Assembly: GCA_021825945.1 (NCBI GenBank)
Contig: JAKAFN010000003.1
Span: 1 to 64,000 of the forward strand
Length of the DNA stretch: 64,000 nucleotides
From: Pseudomonadota bacterium
Lineage (GTDB): Bacteria > Pseudomonadota > Gammaproteobacteria > Burkholderiales > Burkholderiaceae_F
Reading direction: 5' to 3'
Shown here: piece after piece, positions 11,972-25,649 of the stretch
Layout: each line of letters begins with the position of its first letter
Position numbering within the stretch: the stretch's first letter is position 1
Position numbers and translations under genes: made by a program
Notes under the pieces: generated by a model
The model's database searches: none
The model's input: only the letters and a program-made list of their open reading frames with translations
What the model was told of the DNA's origin: nothing

Positions 11972-13204
11972 ATGCCCGTGTCCGTGAACCTTTCCCCCCC
12001 CGTGTCGGCCGACCTGCTTCCCGTTCCCGGAATCGATCTCGGTTGGGCCGAGGCCGGTATTCGCAAGGCCGGCCGCAAGGACCTGTTGTTGATCCGCATC
12101 GCCGCCGGTGCCGCGGTCGGCGCCGTATTCACGCAGAACCGATTCTGTGCCGCGCCGGTGTTGGTCTGCCGGGAGCATCTCGCGCGGGCGACGCCCCGCG
12201 CGCTGGTCGTCAACACGGGCTGCGCGAATGCCGGAACGGGCGATTCCGGTCTTGCCGACGCGCGGCGCAGTTGTGCGGCGGTGGCGTCCTTGCTCGGGTG
12301 TCGCGCGGACGAGGTACTGCCGTTTTCCACCGGCGTCATCATGGAACCGCTGCCGATGGATCGGCTCCTCGGCGGATTGCCGCATGCGGCGGAACGCTTG
12401 CAGGCCGACTCCTGGTTCGCCGCGGCCGAAGCGATCATGACCACCGATACCGTACCGAAGGCGGCATCGTTGCGGATCCCCATGGACGAAACCGTGATCA
12501 CGGTCACCGGCATTGCCAAAGGCGCGGGCATGATCCATCCCGACATGGCGACGATGCTCGGCTACGTCGCGTGCGACGCGCCCATCGCGCCGGCCTTGAT
12601 GCCGGGATTGGTTCGTCGTGTCGCCGACCGCTCGTTCAACCGGATCTGCGTCGACGGCGATACCTCGACCAACGACTCGTTCGTGTTGATCGCCACCGGC
12701 AAGGCGGCGTTGGCCCCGATCGATTCCGCAGGCGATCCGCGTCTGGCCGTGGTGGAGTCGGCCCTCGTGCGGGTGGCGCAGGCGCTGGCCCAGGCCATCG
12801 TGCGCGACGGCGAAGGCGCAACCAAGTTCATCACGGTGACGGTGACGGGCGCCGAGGCCGAGGCCGAAGCCTTGGCGGTGGCCAATTCGATCGCACGCTC
12901 GCCGCTGGTCAAGACCGCGTTTTTCGCTTCCGATCCCAATCTCGGTCGGATTCTGGCTGCCATCGGCAATGCCGGTATCGCCGACCTGGACTGCGACCGG
13001 GTCCAGCTCTTTCTGAACGATGTCGCCGTGGCGCGTGACGGTGGCAGACACCCCGATTACCGGGAGGAGGACGGCCGGCGGGTCATGCAGGCGGCGGAGA
13101 TCCTGGTGCGCGTCGACCTCGGGCGTGGCGATGCCGCGACCACGGTGTGGACCTGCGACCTTTCACACGACTACGTGTCGATCAACGCCGATTATCGGAG
13201 TTGA
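11972..13204 (+). CDS. argJ: Bifunctional ornithine acetyltransferase / N-acetylglutamate synthase
   Basis: ArgJ transfers the acetyl group from N-acetylornithine to glutamate, recycling acetyl groups in arginine synthesis. The 410-residue precursor shows [23 protein letters not shown], the oxyanion-region STGVI, and the self-cleavage site in [13 protein letters not shown], where the threonine of MAT becomes the N-terminal nucleophile of the beta chain. The C-terminus NADYRS is typical. It follows secA at about 200 bases. The sequence cannot separate mono- from bifunctional activity. Confidence 0.96.
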   Translation: MPVSVNLSPPVSADLLPVPGIDLGWAEAGIRKAGRKDLLLIRIAAGAAVGAVFTQNRFCAAPVLVCREHLARATPRALVVNTGCANAGTGDSGLADARRSCAAVASLLGCRADEVLPFSTGVIMEPLPMDRLLGGLPHAAERLQADSWFAAAEAIMTTDTVPKAASLRIPMDETVITVTGIAKGAGMIHPDMATMLGYVACDAPIAPALMPGLVRRVADRSFNRICVDGDTSTNDSFVLIATGKAALAPIDSAGDPRLAVVESALVRVAQALAQAIVRDGEGATKFITVTVTGAEAEAEALAVANSIARSPLVKTAFFASDPNLGRILAAIGNAGIADLDCDRVQLFLNDVAVARDGGRHPDYREEDGRRVMQAAEILVRVDLGRGDAATTVWTCDLSHDYVSINADYRS

Positions 13205-13275
13205 TCTGTCCCTTATTTTGTTGTGCGGCCCTTGTCGCGTCATTAATTAAGATCTGACCCCGATTTATTTCGTTG
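13202..13275. repeat. Pair of imperfect direct repeats in the argJ-gltB gap
   Basis: TTGATCTGTCCCTTATTTTG at 13202 and AGATCTGACCCCGATTTATT at 13251 are related and in the same orientation, about 48 bases apart. GATCTGTCCC/GATCTGACCCC motifs of this kind are often left around mobile elements. No gene is visible between argJ and gltB. Confidence 0.35.
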
Positions 13276-13387
13276 CCCGAGGCTTCGCCTTGCAGTAGAG
13301 TGCCGGGTGATTCCCCGGGAGGTGCCGGCGACCCGGTCGCGGTGTCGCGCAAGGTACAGGGGTATCGGACGGAGAAGGGCGAGGGAC

Positions 13388-18148
<4,761 letters not shown>

Positions 18149-18177
18149 TCGGACGCCGTGGCGATGGGGCGGCTCTC

Positions 18178-18201
18178 CCCTCTCCCGCGTGCGGGAGAGG
18201 G
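18178..18201. repeat. Family B hairpin upstream of gltD
   Basis: An 11-base perfect inverted repeat, CCCTCTCCCGC and GCGGGAGAGGG, with a 2-base loop, followed by GCGGGATGAGGG. It lies 31 bases before the gltD start, inside the gltBD operon. Confidence 0.75.
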
Positions 18202-18232
18202 CGGGATGAGGGTGTCAAATTAGGAACGAACG

Positions 18233-19726
18233 ATGGGCAAGATCACCGGATTTCTGGAATTTCCCCGGCAGGAAGAGACGGCCGAACCGATCGCCGAGCG
18301 CAGGAAGCATTGGCATGAATTCGTGGCGCATCTGGAGCCGGAGCGTGCAGCCATCCAGGGCGCGCGTTGCATGGATTGCGGGATTCCCTTCTGCACCAAT
18401 GGGTGCCCGGTCAACAACATCATTCCGGACTTCAACGATCTGGTGTACCGAAACCGTTGGCGCGATGCGATCGAGGTGCTGCACTCGACCAACAATTTCC
18501 CCGAGTTCACCGGCCGGATCTGCCCCGCTCCCTGCGAAGCGGCCTGTACGCTCAACATCAATGACGCCGCCGTCGGCATCAAATCGATCGAGCACGCGAT
18601 CATCGATCGCGCCTGGGACGAGGGCTGGGTGGTGCCGCAGCCGCCTGCGCACAAGACGGGAAAGCGCGTCGCCGTCGTCGGCAGCGGGCCTGCGGGCATG
18701 GCCTGCGCCCAGCAGCTCGCGCGCGTCGGCCACGCCGTGACGGTGTTCGAGAAGAACGATCGCGTCGGCGGTCTGCTGCGCTACGGTATTCCGGACTTCA
18801 AGCTCGAGAAGCGCGTCGTCGATCGGCGCGTCGATCAGATGCAGGCCGAGGGCGTGGTCTTTCGCACCGGCGTGCTGGTCGGCGAAGCCGATCTCGGAAC
18901 GGTTCTGCGGACCGGCAAGGAACAGGTCGGCGCGCAAATCCTGATCGACGAGTTCGATGCCGTGGTGCTGGCCGGCGGCGCGGAACAGCCGCGCGATCTG
19001 CCGGTGCCGGGGCGCAATCTGCGGGGCGTGCATTTTGCTTTGGAGTTCCTGACGGCGCAAAACCGCGTGGTCGCGGGCGAGACCGTACCCGACCAGATCC
19101 TCGCCAAGGGCCGCCACGTCGTCGTGATCGGCGGCGGCGACACCGGATCGGATTGCGTCGGCACCTCGAATCGGCAAGGGGCGAAATCGGTGACGCAGAT
19201 CGAGTTGATGCCGAGGCCGCCGGAAGCAGAAGACAAGTCGCTCACCTGGCCGTATTGGCCGTTGCGCCTGCGCACGTCCTCCTCCCACGAGGAAGGGTGC
19301 GATCGCGATTGGGCGATCGTCACGAAGTCATTCCGCGGCGATGAACAGGGAAATGTCAAGGCGCTGGTCTGCGCGCGGGTCGAATGGCAAAAGGATTCGG
19401 TGACCGGCCAGTATCGGATGATCGAGGTGGCGGGATCGGAATTCGAATTGCGCGCCGACCTCGTCTTCCTGGCGATGGGCTTCGTCGCTCCGGTCGCGGC
19501 GCTGTTGGACGCATTCGGCGTCGACAAGGATGCGCGCGCCAACGCGCGCGCGGTCACGGAAGAGGGAGGGGCCGCGCCGCCGTACGCAACGTCGCGCGGG
19601 AAGGTCTTCGCGGCCGGCGACGTGCGGCGTGGGCAGTCCTTGGTAGTGTGGGCGATCCGCGAAGGCCGTCAGTGCGCGCGGGCGGTCGACGAGTTCCTGA
19701 TGGGCACGTCAGATTTGCCGCGCTAG
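18233..19726 (+). CDS. gltD: Glutamate synthase (NADPH) small subunit
   Basis: The small GOGAT subunit passes electrons from NADPH through FAD and 4Fe-4S clusters to GltB. The 497-residue protein has cysteine clusters [14 protein letters not shown] near residue 45 and CPAPCEAAC near 98, the FAD-binding [16 protein letters not shown] near 148, the NADPH-binding [13 protein letters not shown] near 300, and a C-terminal FAD block [20 protein letters not shown] ribosome site TAGGAACG precedes ATG 18233. It is co-transcribed with gltB by position. Confidence 0.97.
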   Translation: MGKITGFLEFPRQEETAEPIAERRKHWHEFVAHLEPERAAIQGARCMDCGIPFCTNGCPVNNIIPDFNDLVYRNRWRDAIEVLHSTNNFPEFTGRICPAPCEAACTLNINDAAVGIKSIEHAIIDRAWDEGWVVPQPPAHKTGKRVAVVGSGPAGMACAQQLARVGHAVTVFEKNDRVGGLLRYGIPDFKLEKRVVDRRVDQMQAEGVVFRTGVLVGEADLGTVLRTGKEQVGAQILIDEFDAVVLAGGAEQPRDLPVPGRNLRGVHFALEFLTAQNRVVAGETVPDQILAKGRHVVVIGGGDTGSDCVGTSNRQGAKSVTQIELMPRPPEAEDKSLTWPYWPLRLRTSSSHEEGCDRDWAIVTKSFRGDEQGNVKALVCARVEWQKDSVTGQYRMIEVAGSEFELRADLVFLAMGFVAPVAALLDAFGVDKDARANARAVTEEGGAAPPYATSRGKVFAAGDVRRGQSLVVWAIREGRQCARAVDEFLMGTSDLPR

Positions 19727-19765
19727 CGCTGGCATCTTGCCGACGCGGTTGCCCCGGCCTTCCCC

Positions 19766-19785
19766 CTCTCCCGCCTGCGGGAGAG
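19766..19785. repeat. Family B hairpin upstream of mlaF
   Basis: CTCTCCCGC and GCGGGAGAG form a 9-base perfect stem with a 2-base loop, followed by a GGAGGGAGGGGG run. It lies between gltD and mlaF. The purine run mimics a ribosome site for ATG 19803, which complicates start choice. Confidence 0.7.
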
Positions 19786-19880
19786 AGTCGGAGGGAGGGG
19801 GCATGCGATGCAGCCACTTGGTTACCGGCACAGAAACCTTCGTGTGCGAGAATCCGCAGGATTTCCCTCGCGAAAGAACC

Positions 19881-20717
19881 GTGTTGCCTCCGTTTGAATC
19901 CGCCCCCGACCCCCGCGCGACGCAGCCCTTGGTTCGCATCGAGGACGTGACGTTCGGCTATGACGCGCGGGTCATCCTTTCGAACATTTCGCTCGACTTT
20001 CCGCGCCGACAGGTCGTCGCCATCATGGGGAGTTCCGGTTGCGGCAAGACCACGCTGCTGCGCTTGATCGGCGGCGTGCTCGCGCCGCGCGCGGGGCGGG
20101 TGTGGTTCGACGGCGCACGCGTGGACTCCGCCGACCGTGCGGGGCTCTATGCCATGCGCCGGCGCATGGGCATGCTGTTCCAGTTCGGCGCCTTGTTCAC
20201 CGACCTCACCGTGTTCGACAACGTCGCGTTTCCATTGCGCGAAAACACCGATCTTCCGGAGTCGATGATCCGCGACATCGTACTGATGAAACTCAATGCG
20301 GTCGGGCTTCGCGGTACGGCTCCCTTGCGTATCTCCGAGGTCTCGGGCGGTATGGCGCGGCGCATCGCGCTCGCCCGCGCGATTGCGCTCGACCCCGAGA
20401 TTCTGCTGTACGACGAGCCGTTCACCGGGCTCGATCCGATCGCGGTCGGCGTCACCGCCAACCTGATCCGACAACTGAATGACGCCACCGGCGCGACGTC
20501 CCTCATCGTCTCGCACGATGTCGACGAGTGCTTTCAGATCTGCGATACCGCGTACGTCCTGTCGGGCGGTCGGGTGATCGGGTATGGATCGCCGGCGGAA
20601 CTGCGGGCGAGCGACGACCCGGAACTGCGGCAGTTCATCCGCGGCGAACCGGATGGTCCGGTGCGCTTCCACTACCCCGCGCCGCCGATCGACCAGGATT
20701 TCGGGGTGACTCGATGA
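19881..20717 (+). CDS. mlaF: Phospholipid transport ABC ATPase MlaF
   Basis: MlaF is the ATPase of the Mla system that maintains outer-membrane lipid asymmetry. The product has Walker A GSSGCGKTTLL, a Q-loop LFQFGALF, the signature VSGGMARRIALARA (SGGM instead of SGGQ, as usual for this family), Walker B LLYDEPFTGLDPI and the H-loop SLIVSHD. GTG 19881 gives 278 residues, typical for MlaF. ATG 19803 would give 304 residues, but its extra N-terminus reads through what looks like a promoter region beside a family B hairpin. The stop overlaps mlaE (ATGA). Confidence 0.92.
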   Translation: MLPPFESAPDPRATQPLVRIEDVTFGYDARVILSNISLDFPRRQVVAIMGSSGCGKTTLLRLIGGVLAPRAGRVWFDGARVDSADRAGLYAMRRRMGMLFQFGALFTDLTVFDNVAFPLRENTDLPESMIRDIVLMKLNAVGLRGTAPLRISEVSGGMARRIALARAIALDPEILLYDEPFTGLDPIAVGVTANLIRQLNDATGATSLIVSHDVDECFQICDTAYVLSGGRVIGYGSPAELRASDDPELRQFIRGEPDGPVRFHYPAPPIDQDFGVTR

Positions 20718-21502
20718 GCGGGATCGACGTGCTGGCGCGGGTCGGCGCGCGCGCGCTCGCGGTACTCACCGGCCTGGGTCGCGGCGCGGCGTTTTTCGTC
20801 GAATTGTTGCGCCACTTGCCGGCGGCGTTCCGCCGTTTCGCGCTCACGCTGACGCAGGTCTACATGGTGGGAAACCACTCGTTGTCGATCATCGTCGCTT
20901 CGGGCGCAACGGTGGGCCTGGTCCTCGCGTTGCAGGGATACATCACGCTCAGCCGGTTCGGCGCATCGTCGTCGCTCGGTCTGTTGGTCGCGCTGTCCTT
21001 GCTGCGGGAATTGGGTCCGGTCCTGACCGCACTGCTCTTTGCCGGACGCGCCGGCACCTCCCTGACCGCCGAGATCGGTCTCATGAAGGCCGGTGAGCAA
21101 CTTGCGGCGATGGAAATGATGGCGGTTGATCCGCGCGACCGGATCCTGGCGCCGCGGTTCGTTGCCGGTGTGGTTGCCGTCCCCTTGCTGGCTGCGGTGT
21201 TCTCGGCAATCGGAATCCTTGCGGCATACGGCGTCGGCGTTCTGATGATCGGGATCGATTCCGGGGCATTCTGGTCGCAGATGCAAAGCGGCGTGGACTG
21301 GATTCAGGATCTCGGCAACGGCATCGTCAAGAGTTGCGTGTTCGGCGTCGCGACCACGTTCATCGCGCTGCAGACCGGCTATGGATGCGAGGCGACGCCG
21401 GAAGGAGTGGCGCGCGCAACCACCCGAACGGTCGTCGTGTCATCGCTTACCGTGCTCGCCCTGGACTTCGTGCTCACGGCGCTGATGTTCACGGGGGATT
21501 GA
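20714..21502 (+). CDS. mlaE: Phospholipid transport ABC permease MlaE
   Basis: MlaE is the inner-membrane permease of the Mla ABC transporter. The 262-residue protein has an N-terminal amphipathic region and about five membrane spans, with family blocks GATVGLVLALQGY, LLRELGPVLTALLFAGRAG and TAEIGLMKAGEQLAAMEMM. ATG 20714 overlaps the mlaF stop by four bases, indicating translational coupling. A family A repeat separates it from mlaD. Confidence 0.95.
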   Translation: MSGIDVLARVGARALAVLTGLGRGAAFFVELLRHLPAAFRRFALTLTQVYMVGNHSLSIIVASGATVGLVLALQGYITLSRFGASSSLGLLVALSLLRELGPVLTALLFAGRAGTSLTAEIGLMKAGEQLAAMEMMAVDPRDRILAPRFVAGVVAVPLLAAVFSAIGILAAYGVGVLMIGIDSGAFWSQMQSGVDWIQDLGNGIVKSCVFGVATTFIALQTGYGCEATPEGVARATTRTVVVSSLTVLALDFVLTALMFTGD

Positions 21503-21514
21503 CGTGAAAGAATC

Positions 21515-21589
21515 GTCATTGCGAGGGCGACGCCCGAAGCGATCCGGTGCGTTGCCTGGATCGCCCGGCCTTGCGAGCCTCGCGATGAC
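21515..21589 (-). repeat. Family A dispersed repeat inside the mla operon
   Basis: A near-complete copy with ends GTCATTGCGAGG and CCTCGCGATGAC, containing GCCCGAAGCGATCC and CCTGGATCGCC. It sits between mlaE and mlaD, genes that are normally adjacent. Confidence 0.8.
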
Positions 21590-21697
21590 GAGCGGTGTTT
21601 CATCACTCGAGGGCGGCGTGCGTCGCCATGACTGTTAACGGAACGCATGGCGGTTTTCGCCGGGTCGCGCCTTCCGCGCGAGAATCTGGGGAAGTCA

Positions 21698-22171
21698 ATG
21701 GGAAAGAAACAGACGGAAGCGCTTGTGGGCCTGTTCGTGCTGCTGGGGATGCTGGCGGTGGTGTTCCTCGCGCTCAAGGCGGCGAATCTCACCAGCTTTT
21801 CATTCGACGAGACCTATCCGGTCTATGCGCGATTCGACAACATCGGCGGGCTGAAGGTCCGCGCCCCGGTGAAGAGTTCCGGCGTGACCGTCGGTCGCGT
21901 CGCAGCGATCACCTTCGACGACAAGGGGTTCCAGGCCGTCGTGCAGATGGACCTCGACCGCCGGTACCGATTTCCCGACGACACCTCCGCGAAGATTCTG
22001 ACCGCCGGGCTGCTGGGTGACCAGTACATCGGCCTGGATGCCGGCGGCGACGACAAGAACCTCAAGGCCGGCGACACCATCAAGATGGCCCAGTCGGCGA
22101 TCGTGCTGGAAAATCTGATCGGCCAGTTCCTCTACAACAAGGCGGCGGAAGGGACGCAGAAGAGTAAATGA
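21698..22171 (+). CDS. mlaD: Outer membrane lipid asymmetry protein MlaD (MCE domain)
   Basis: MlaD is the periplasmic hexameric lipid-binding ring anchored to the MlaEF complex. The 157-residue product has one N-terminal membrane segment (about residues 10-28) and an MCE domain with YPVYARFDNIGGLKVRAPVK, SGVTVGRV and GLLGDQYIGLD. ATG 21698 follows CTGGGGAAG. Open sequence upstream to 21647 is not supported by the family. The stop overlaps mlaA (ATGA). Confidence 0.95.
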   Translation: MGKKQTEALVGLFVLLGMLAVVFLALKAANLTSFSFDETYPVYARFDNIGGLKVRAPVKSSGVTVGRVAAITFDDKGFQAVVQMDLDRRYRFPDDTSAKILTAGLLGDQYIGLDAGGDDKNLKAGDTIKMAQSAIVLENLIGQFLYNKAAEGTQKSK

Positions 22172-22959
22172 AACGGCGCCTCCTATCTCGCAAAGGCCGT
22201 CGCGCGGTGATCGCCGCAACCTCCCTGGGCGCCATGCTGGCCGCGGGGGGCTGTGCCACGGTGCCGCCAGGGGCGGGGAAGAATCCCGCGGATCCGTATG
22301 AACGGTTCAATCGCCAGATGTATGCGTTCAACGATTTCTTCGATCGCCAGGTCGGCAAACCGGTGGCCGAGGGATATATCGACGCGATTCCCAAGCCGGT
22401 ACGGACCTGCATCGGCAACATCTTTGCCAATCTCGGCGAGATCGCCACGTTCGTCGACACGTCGCTCGAAGGCCGCCCGCATGACGCGGCCATTTCGTTC
22501 GGTCGCCTGGTCCTGAACACGACATTCGGTCTGGGCGGCTGTCTCGATCTGGGGCCGCGTTTCGGGCTGTATCGCAACAAGCAGGATTTCGGCCTGACGA
22601 TGGGAAACTGGGGCGTGCCATCCGGCCCGTACATCGTGTTGCCGTTCCTGGGGCCGTCGACGGTGCGCGATACCGTCGGCATGGTGCCGGATTTCCTGCT
22701 CAGCCCGATCGATTACATATCGCCGGTCGCGGACCAGTATGCGCTCGGGGTGGCGTATTACGTCAATGCCCGTGCGGAGTTGCTCGACACGACCAACCTG
22801 CTCGAGCAGATTGCACTCGATCCGTATGCGTTCACCCGGGATAGCTATCTGCAGATGCGGACCAATCTGGTCTACCATGGCAACCCGCCGCCACCGAAGG
22901 ACGATGAGGAGCCCGAAGACCCGGGTTCCGGCGGCCCCCATGATTTGAAAAACCACTGA
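22168..22959 (+). CDS. mlaA: Outer membrane lipoprotein MlaA (VacJ)
   Basis: MlaA removes mislocalised phospholipids from the outer leaflet of the outer membrane. The 263-residue product has a lipobox-like AAGGC around residues 25-29, then DPYERFNRQMYAFNDFFDR, the VacJ hallmark, and GPSTVRDTVGMVPDF further on. The C-terminus is proline- and acid-rich (PPPPKDDEEPEDPGSGG). It overlaps mlaD by four bases and belongs to the same operon. In E. coli mlaA is elsewhere; its inclusion in the mla operon is common in betaproteobacteria. Confidence 0.95.
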   Translation: MKRRLLSRKGRRAVIAATSLGAMLAAGGCATVPPGAGKNPADPYERFNRQMYAFNDFFDRQVGKPVAEGYIDAIPKPVRTCIGNIFANLGEIATFVDTSLEGRPHDAAISFGRLVLNTTFGLGGCLDLGPRFGLYRNKQDFGLTMGNWGVPSGPYIVLPFLGPSTVRDTVGMVPDFLLSPIDYISPVADQYALGVAYYVNARAELLDTTNLLEQIALDPYAFTRDSYLQMRTNLVYHGNPPPPKDDEEPEDPGSGGPHDLKNH

Positions 22960-22973
22960 GCGAGGGAATTGGT

Positions 22974-23639
22974 ATGTCCTGGCGTCGTTTCCTGCATGTC
23001 GCGGCCGTGAGTGTCGCGCTGGCCTTGGGGCTGGGGGGCGCGGATGCGGTCCGCGCCGCAGCCGATTCGTTCGTCGTCGACCCCACCACCCCGGAGTCGC
23101 TCGTGCGCACCCTGTCCACCGGCGTACTCGACGATATCCGCAGCGATCGTGCGATTCGCGCCGGCGACGTCGGTCGTCTCCAGCAGTTGGTCGACGCGCG
23201 GATCCTGCCGTATGTCGACATGGAGCGGACGACGCGACTGGTCGTCGGCCGGGCATGGCGGCAGGCGACGCCGGCCCAGCGTACTGCGATCATGACCCAG
23301 TTCCGCCTGCTGTTGGTTCATACCTATGCCGGTGCGCTGTCGCGGGTCACCGACGAAACGGTGCACGTTCTTCCCGTGCGCGAGCAACCCTATCCCGATG
23401 ACGCGATCATCCGCACCCAGATCATCTCGGCGACCTCCGCCAATCCGATCGATCTCGCCTATCGCCTCGGAAAGACCCGCAGCGGCTGGCAGATCTACGA
23501 TCTCAACATCATGGGCGTCTGGCTGATCCAGACCTACAAGAACGAGTTCAACGAGATCATCCAGCAACGCGGAATCGATGGCCTGATCCGGATGCTGACC
23601 GAGAAGAATCAGCAACTGGCGGTGAAGAAGTCGTCCTGA
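22974..23639 (+). CDS. mlaC: Periplasmic phospholipid-binding protein MlaC
   Basis: MlaC shuttles phospholipids between MlaA and MlaFEDB across the periplasm. The 221-residue protein has a signal peptide (MSWRRFLHVAAVSVALALG, cleavage probably after VRAAA), and MlaC blocks ILPYVDMERTTRLVVGRAWR, LLLVHTYAGALSR and GWQIYDLNIMGVWLIQTYKN. It follows mlaA by 14 bases and is followed one base later by mlaB. Confidence 0.95.
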   Translation: MSWRRFLHVAAVSVALALGLGGADAVRAAADSFVVDPTTPESLVRTLSTGVLDDIRSDRAIRAGDVGRLQQLVDARILPYVDMERTTRLVVGRAWRQATPAQRTAIMTQFRLLLVHTYAGALSRVTDETVHVLPVREQPYPDDAIIRTQIISATSANPIDLAYRLGKTRSGWQIYDLNIMGVWLIQTYKNEFNEIIQQRGIDGLIRMLTEKNQQLAVKKSS

Positions 23640-23640
23640 T

Positions 23641-23922
23641 ATGCGCATTGACGCCGATGCCGTCACCAACCGCAACGCCGCTCGCGTCGTTGCCGCCGGT
23701 GTGGCCGCGATCCGGGCCGGCGATCCGGTGATGGATTTTTCGGCGGTGCGGCGCTGCGATTCCTCGGCGGTGGCGGTCGTGCTCGCCTGGGCCCGCGCCG
23801 CCCGCGCCGCCGGCCGGTCCTTGCGGCTGGAGGGGGTCCCGGACGATTTGCGCAGCCTCGCCCACCTCTACGGCCTGGACGCCGTCGTCGGCGGGTTTTT
23901 CGCCGATCCCGGTTCCCGCTGA
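23641..23922 (+). CDS. mlaB: STAS-domain protein MlaB
   Basis: A 93-residue STAS-domain protein, the small cytoplasmic partner that stabilises the MlaF ATPase. It has the STAS block VMDFSAVRRCDSSAVAVVLAW, with the conserved serine pair after the aspartate. ATG 23641 begins one base after the mlaC stop codon. Short length and position at the end of the operon fit MlaB. Confidence 0.88.
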   Translation: MRIDADAVTNRNAARVVAAGVAAIRAGDPVMDFSAVRRCDSSAVAVVLAWARAARAAGRSLRLEGVPDDLRSLAHLYGLDAVVGGFFADPGSR

Positions 23923-24060
23923 CCTCGCCGCCCGCCCTCGAGGCGCTGCGCCTGCGTCCGGAACCGCCGTTGCGGCCGGCGGTGCGATCCGTGGGAGAAT
24001 ACGCACTGCGGCGCTGCCCGTTTCCGGTGGTCGGCGTCTGCATTCCGCCCGCATTCCGTG

Positions 24061-24816
24061 ATGTCTCCCGCCGCCATCGAAGTTCGTGCGCTACGCAAGC
24101 GTTATGCCGATCTCACGGCACTGGATGCGGTCGACCTGCGGGTGGAGCCCGGGGAGTTCTTTGGCCTGCTTGGACCGAATGGCGCCGGCAAGACGACGCT
24201 CATCTCGATCGTCGCCGGCCTGACGCGCGCCACGGAAGGCTGCGCCTGCGTCATGGGCCACGATGTGGTCCGGGACTACCGTGCCGCGCGCGCCAATCTG
24301 GGTGTCGTACCCCAGGAACTCGTGTTCGACCCGTTCTTCACGGTGCGTGAGACGCTGCGCATCCAGTCGGGATACTACGGTTTGCGCAACAACGACGCCT
24401 GGATCGACGAGGTCATGGAAAATCTTGACCTCACCCCCAAGGCGGACGTGAACATGCGTGCGCTGTCGGGGGGCATGAAGCGTCGCGTGCTGGTCGCGCA
24501 GGCGCTGGTCCATCGCCCGCCGGTGATCGTCCTCGATGAACCGACCGCCGGCGTCGACGTGGAGTTGCGCCAGGGACTGTGGCAGTTCATGGGGCGCCTG
24601 AACCGCGCCGGGCACACCATCGTGTTGACGACCCACTATCTGGAGGAGGCGCAGCAAATGTGCGGGCGGATTGCGATGCTCAAGGCGGGGCGGATCGTCG
24701 CACTCGACTCGACGCCCAATCTCCTCGCGGGCCATGCCGACCTGGAAGAGGTGTTTCTGCGCCTGACGTCGCGGACCACCGGGGCCACATCGGATTTTCC
24801 CGGGAGGGTCGCATGA
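24061..24816 (+). CDS. ABC transporter ATP-binding protein (YadG-like exporter)
   Basis: A 251-residue ABC-2-type ATPase. Walker A is GPNGAGKTTL, the Q-loop VVPQELVFDPFFTV, the signature LSGGMKRRVLVAQAL, Walker B VIVLDEPTAGVD, and the H-loop VLTTHYLEEAQ. It forms a pair with the permease that overlaps it by four bases. This pair commonly follows mla genes in betaproteobacteria; its substrate is not known from sequence. A GTG directly before ATG 24061 could also serve as start. Confidence 0.92.
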   Translation: MSPAAIEVRALRKRYADLTALDAVDLRVEPGEFFGLLGPNGAGKTTLISIVAGLTRATEGCACVMGHDVVRDYRAARANLGVVPQELVFDPFFTVRETLRIQSGYYGLRNNDAWIDEVMENLDLTPKADVNMRALSGGMKRRVLVAQALVHRPPVIVLDEPTAGVDVELRQGLWQFMGRLNRAGHTIVLTTHYLEEAQQMCGRIAMLKAGRIVALDSTPNLLAGHADLEEVFLRLTSRTTGATSDFPGRVA

Positions 24817-25622
24817 GCCGCGAAGCCATGGATCGTCCCGTCGTCGGTGCCACGCAGGGCGCGGGCTGGGTGGTGTTCCAGACGATTTTCTACAAGGAAG
24901 TATTGCGTTTCTGGAAAGTTTCCTTCCAGACGGTCGCAGCGCCCGTGCTGACCTCGGTGCTCTACCTGCTGGTGTTCGGCCATGCCCTCGATGTGCGCGC
25001 CGAGCCGTTTCCGGGGGTGCGCTACAAATCGTTCCTCGTCCCCGGCCTGGTGATGATGTCCGTGTTGCAGAACGCCTTCGCCAACACTTCCTCGTCGCTG
25101 ATCCAGTCGAAGATCATGGGCAACCTGGTGTTCCTGCTGTTGCCGCCGATCTCGGCGCTGCAGTTTTTCGCCGCCTATGTCCTGGCGGCGGTCGTGCGCG
25201 GCGCCGTCGTCGGGTTGGGCGTGCTCCTCGTCACGTTGGTATTGGCGCCCGTTTCCTTCCATGCGCCGATCTGGATTTTCGCCTTCGGCTTTCTGGGGGC
25301 GGCGCTGCTCGGCGTGCTGGGCCTGATTGCCGGTATTCTCTCGGACAAATTCGACCAGTTGGCCGCGTTTCAAAACTTCATCATCCTGCCGGCGACCTTT
25401 CTCTCCGGCGTCTTCTATTCCGTGCACAGCCTTCCCGCGTTCTGGCAGACATTTTCCCGGCTCAATCCGTTTTTCTACATGATCGACGGATTCCGTTTCG
25501 GCTTTTTCGCGCAGTCGGATACTTCGCCCTGGATCAGCCTCGCCGTGGTGGCGTCGGCGTTCCTCGCGGCCTCCGGACTGGTCGTGACGATGCTGCGACG
25601 GGGAACCAAGTTGCGCGGCTAG
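24813..25622 (+). CDS. ABC-2 type transporter permease (YadH-like)
   Basis: A 269-residue membrane protein with about six spans and the ABC-2 permease pattern: YKEVLRFWKVSFQTVAAPV at the N-terminus, NLVFLLLPPISALQFF in the middle, and LPATFLSGVFYSVHSLPAFW then LNPFFYMIDGFRFGFF. ATG 24813 overlaps the ATPase gene (ATGA). Together they should form a dimeric exporter of unknown cargo. murA follows after 27 bases. The BolA/IbaG gene often found here in relatives is absent. Confidence 0.92.
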   Translation: MSREAMDRPVVGATQGAGWVVFQTIFYKEVLRFWKVSFQTVAAPVLTSVLYLLVFGHALDVRAEPFPGVRYKSFLVPGLVMMSVLQNAFANTSSSLIQSKIMGNLVFLLLPPISALQFFAAYVLAAVVRGAVVGLGVLLVTLVLAPVSFHAPIWIFAFGFLGAALLGVLGLIAGILSDKFDQLAAFQNFIILPATFLSGVFYSVHSLPAFWQTFSRLNPFFYMIDGFRFGFFAQSDTSPWISLAVVASAFLAASGLVVTMLRRGTKLRG

Positions 25623-25649
25623 ACCCGACCGACCGTCCATCGTCTCATC

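Noticed and set aside
19803..19880. An ATG at 19803 as the start of mlaF
   Set aside because: The added 26 residues do not fit the family, and the strong purine run before it belongs to a family B element. It remains a possible alternative.
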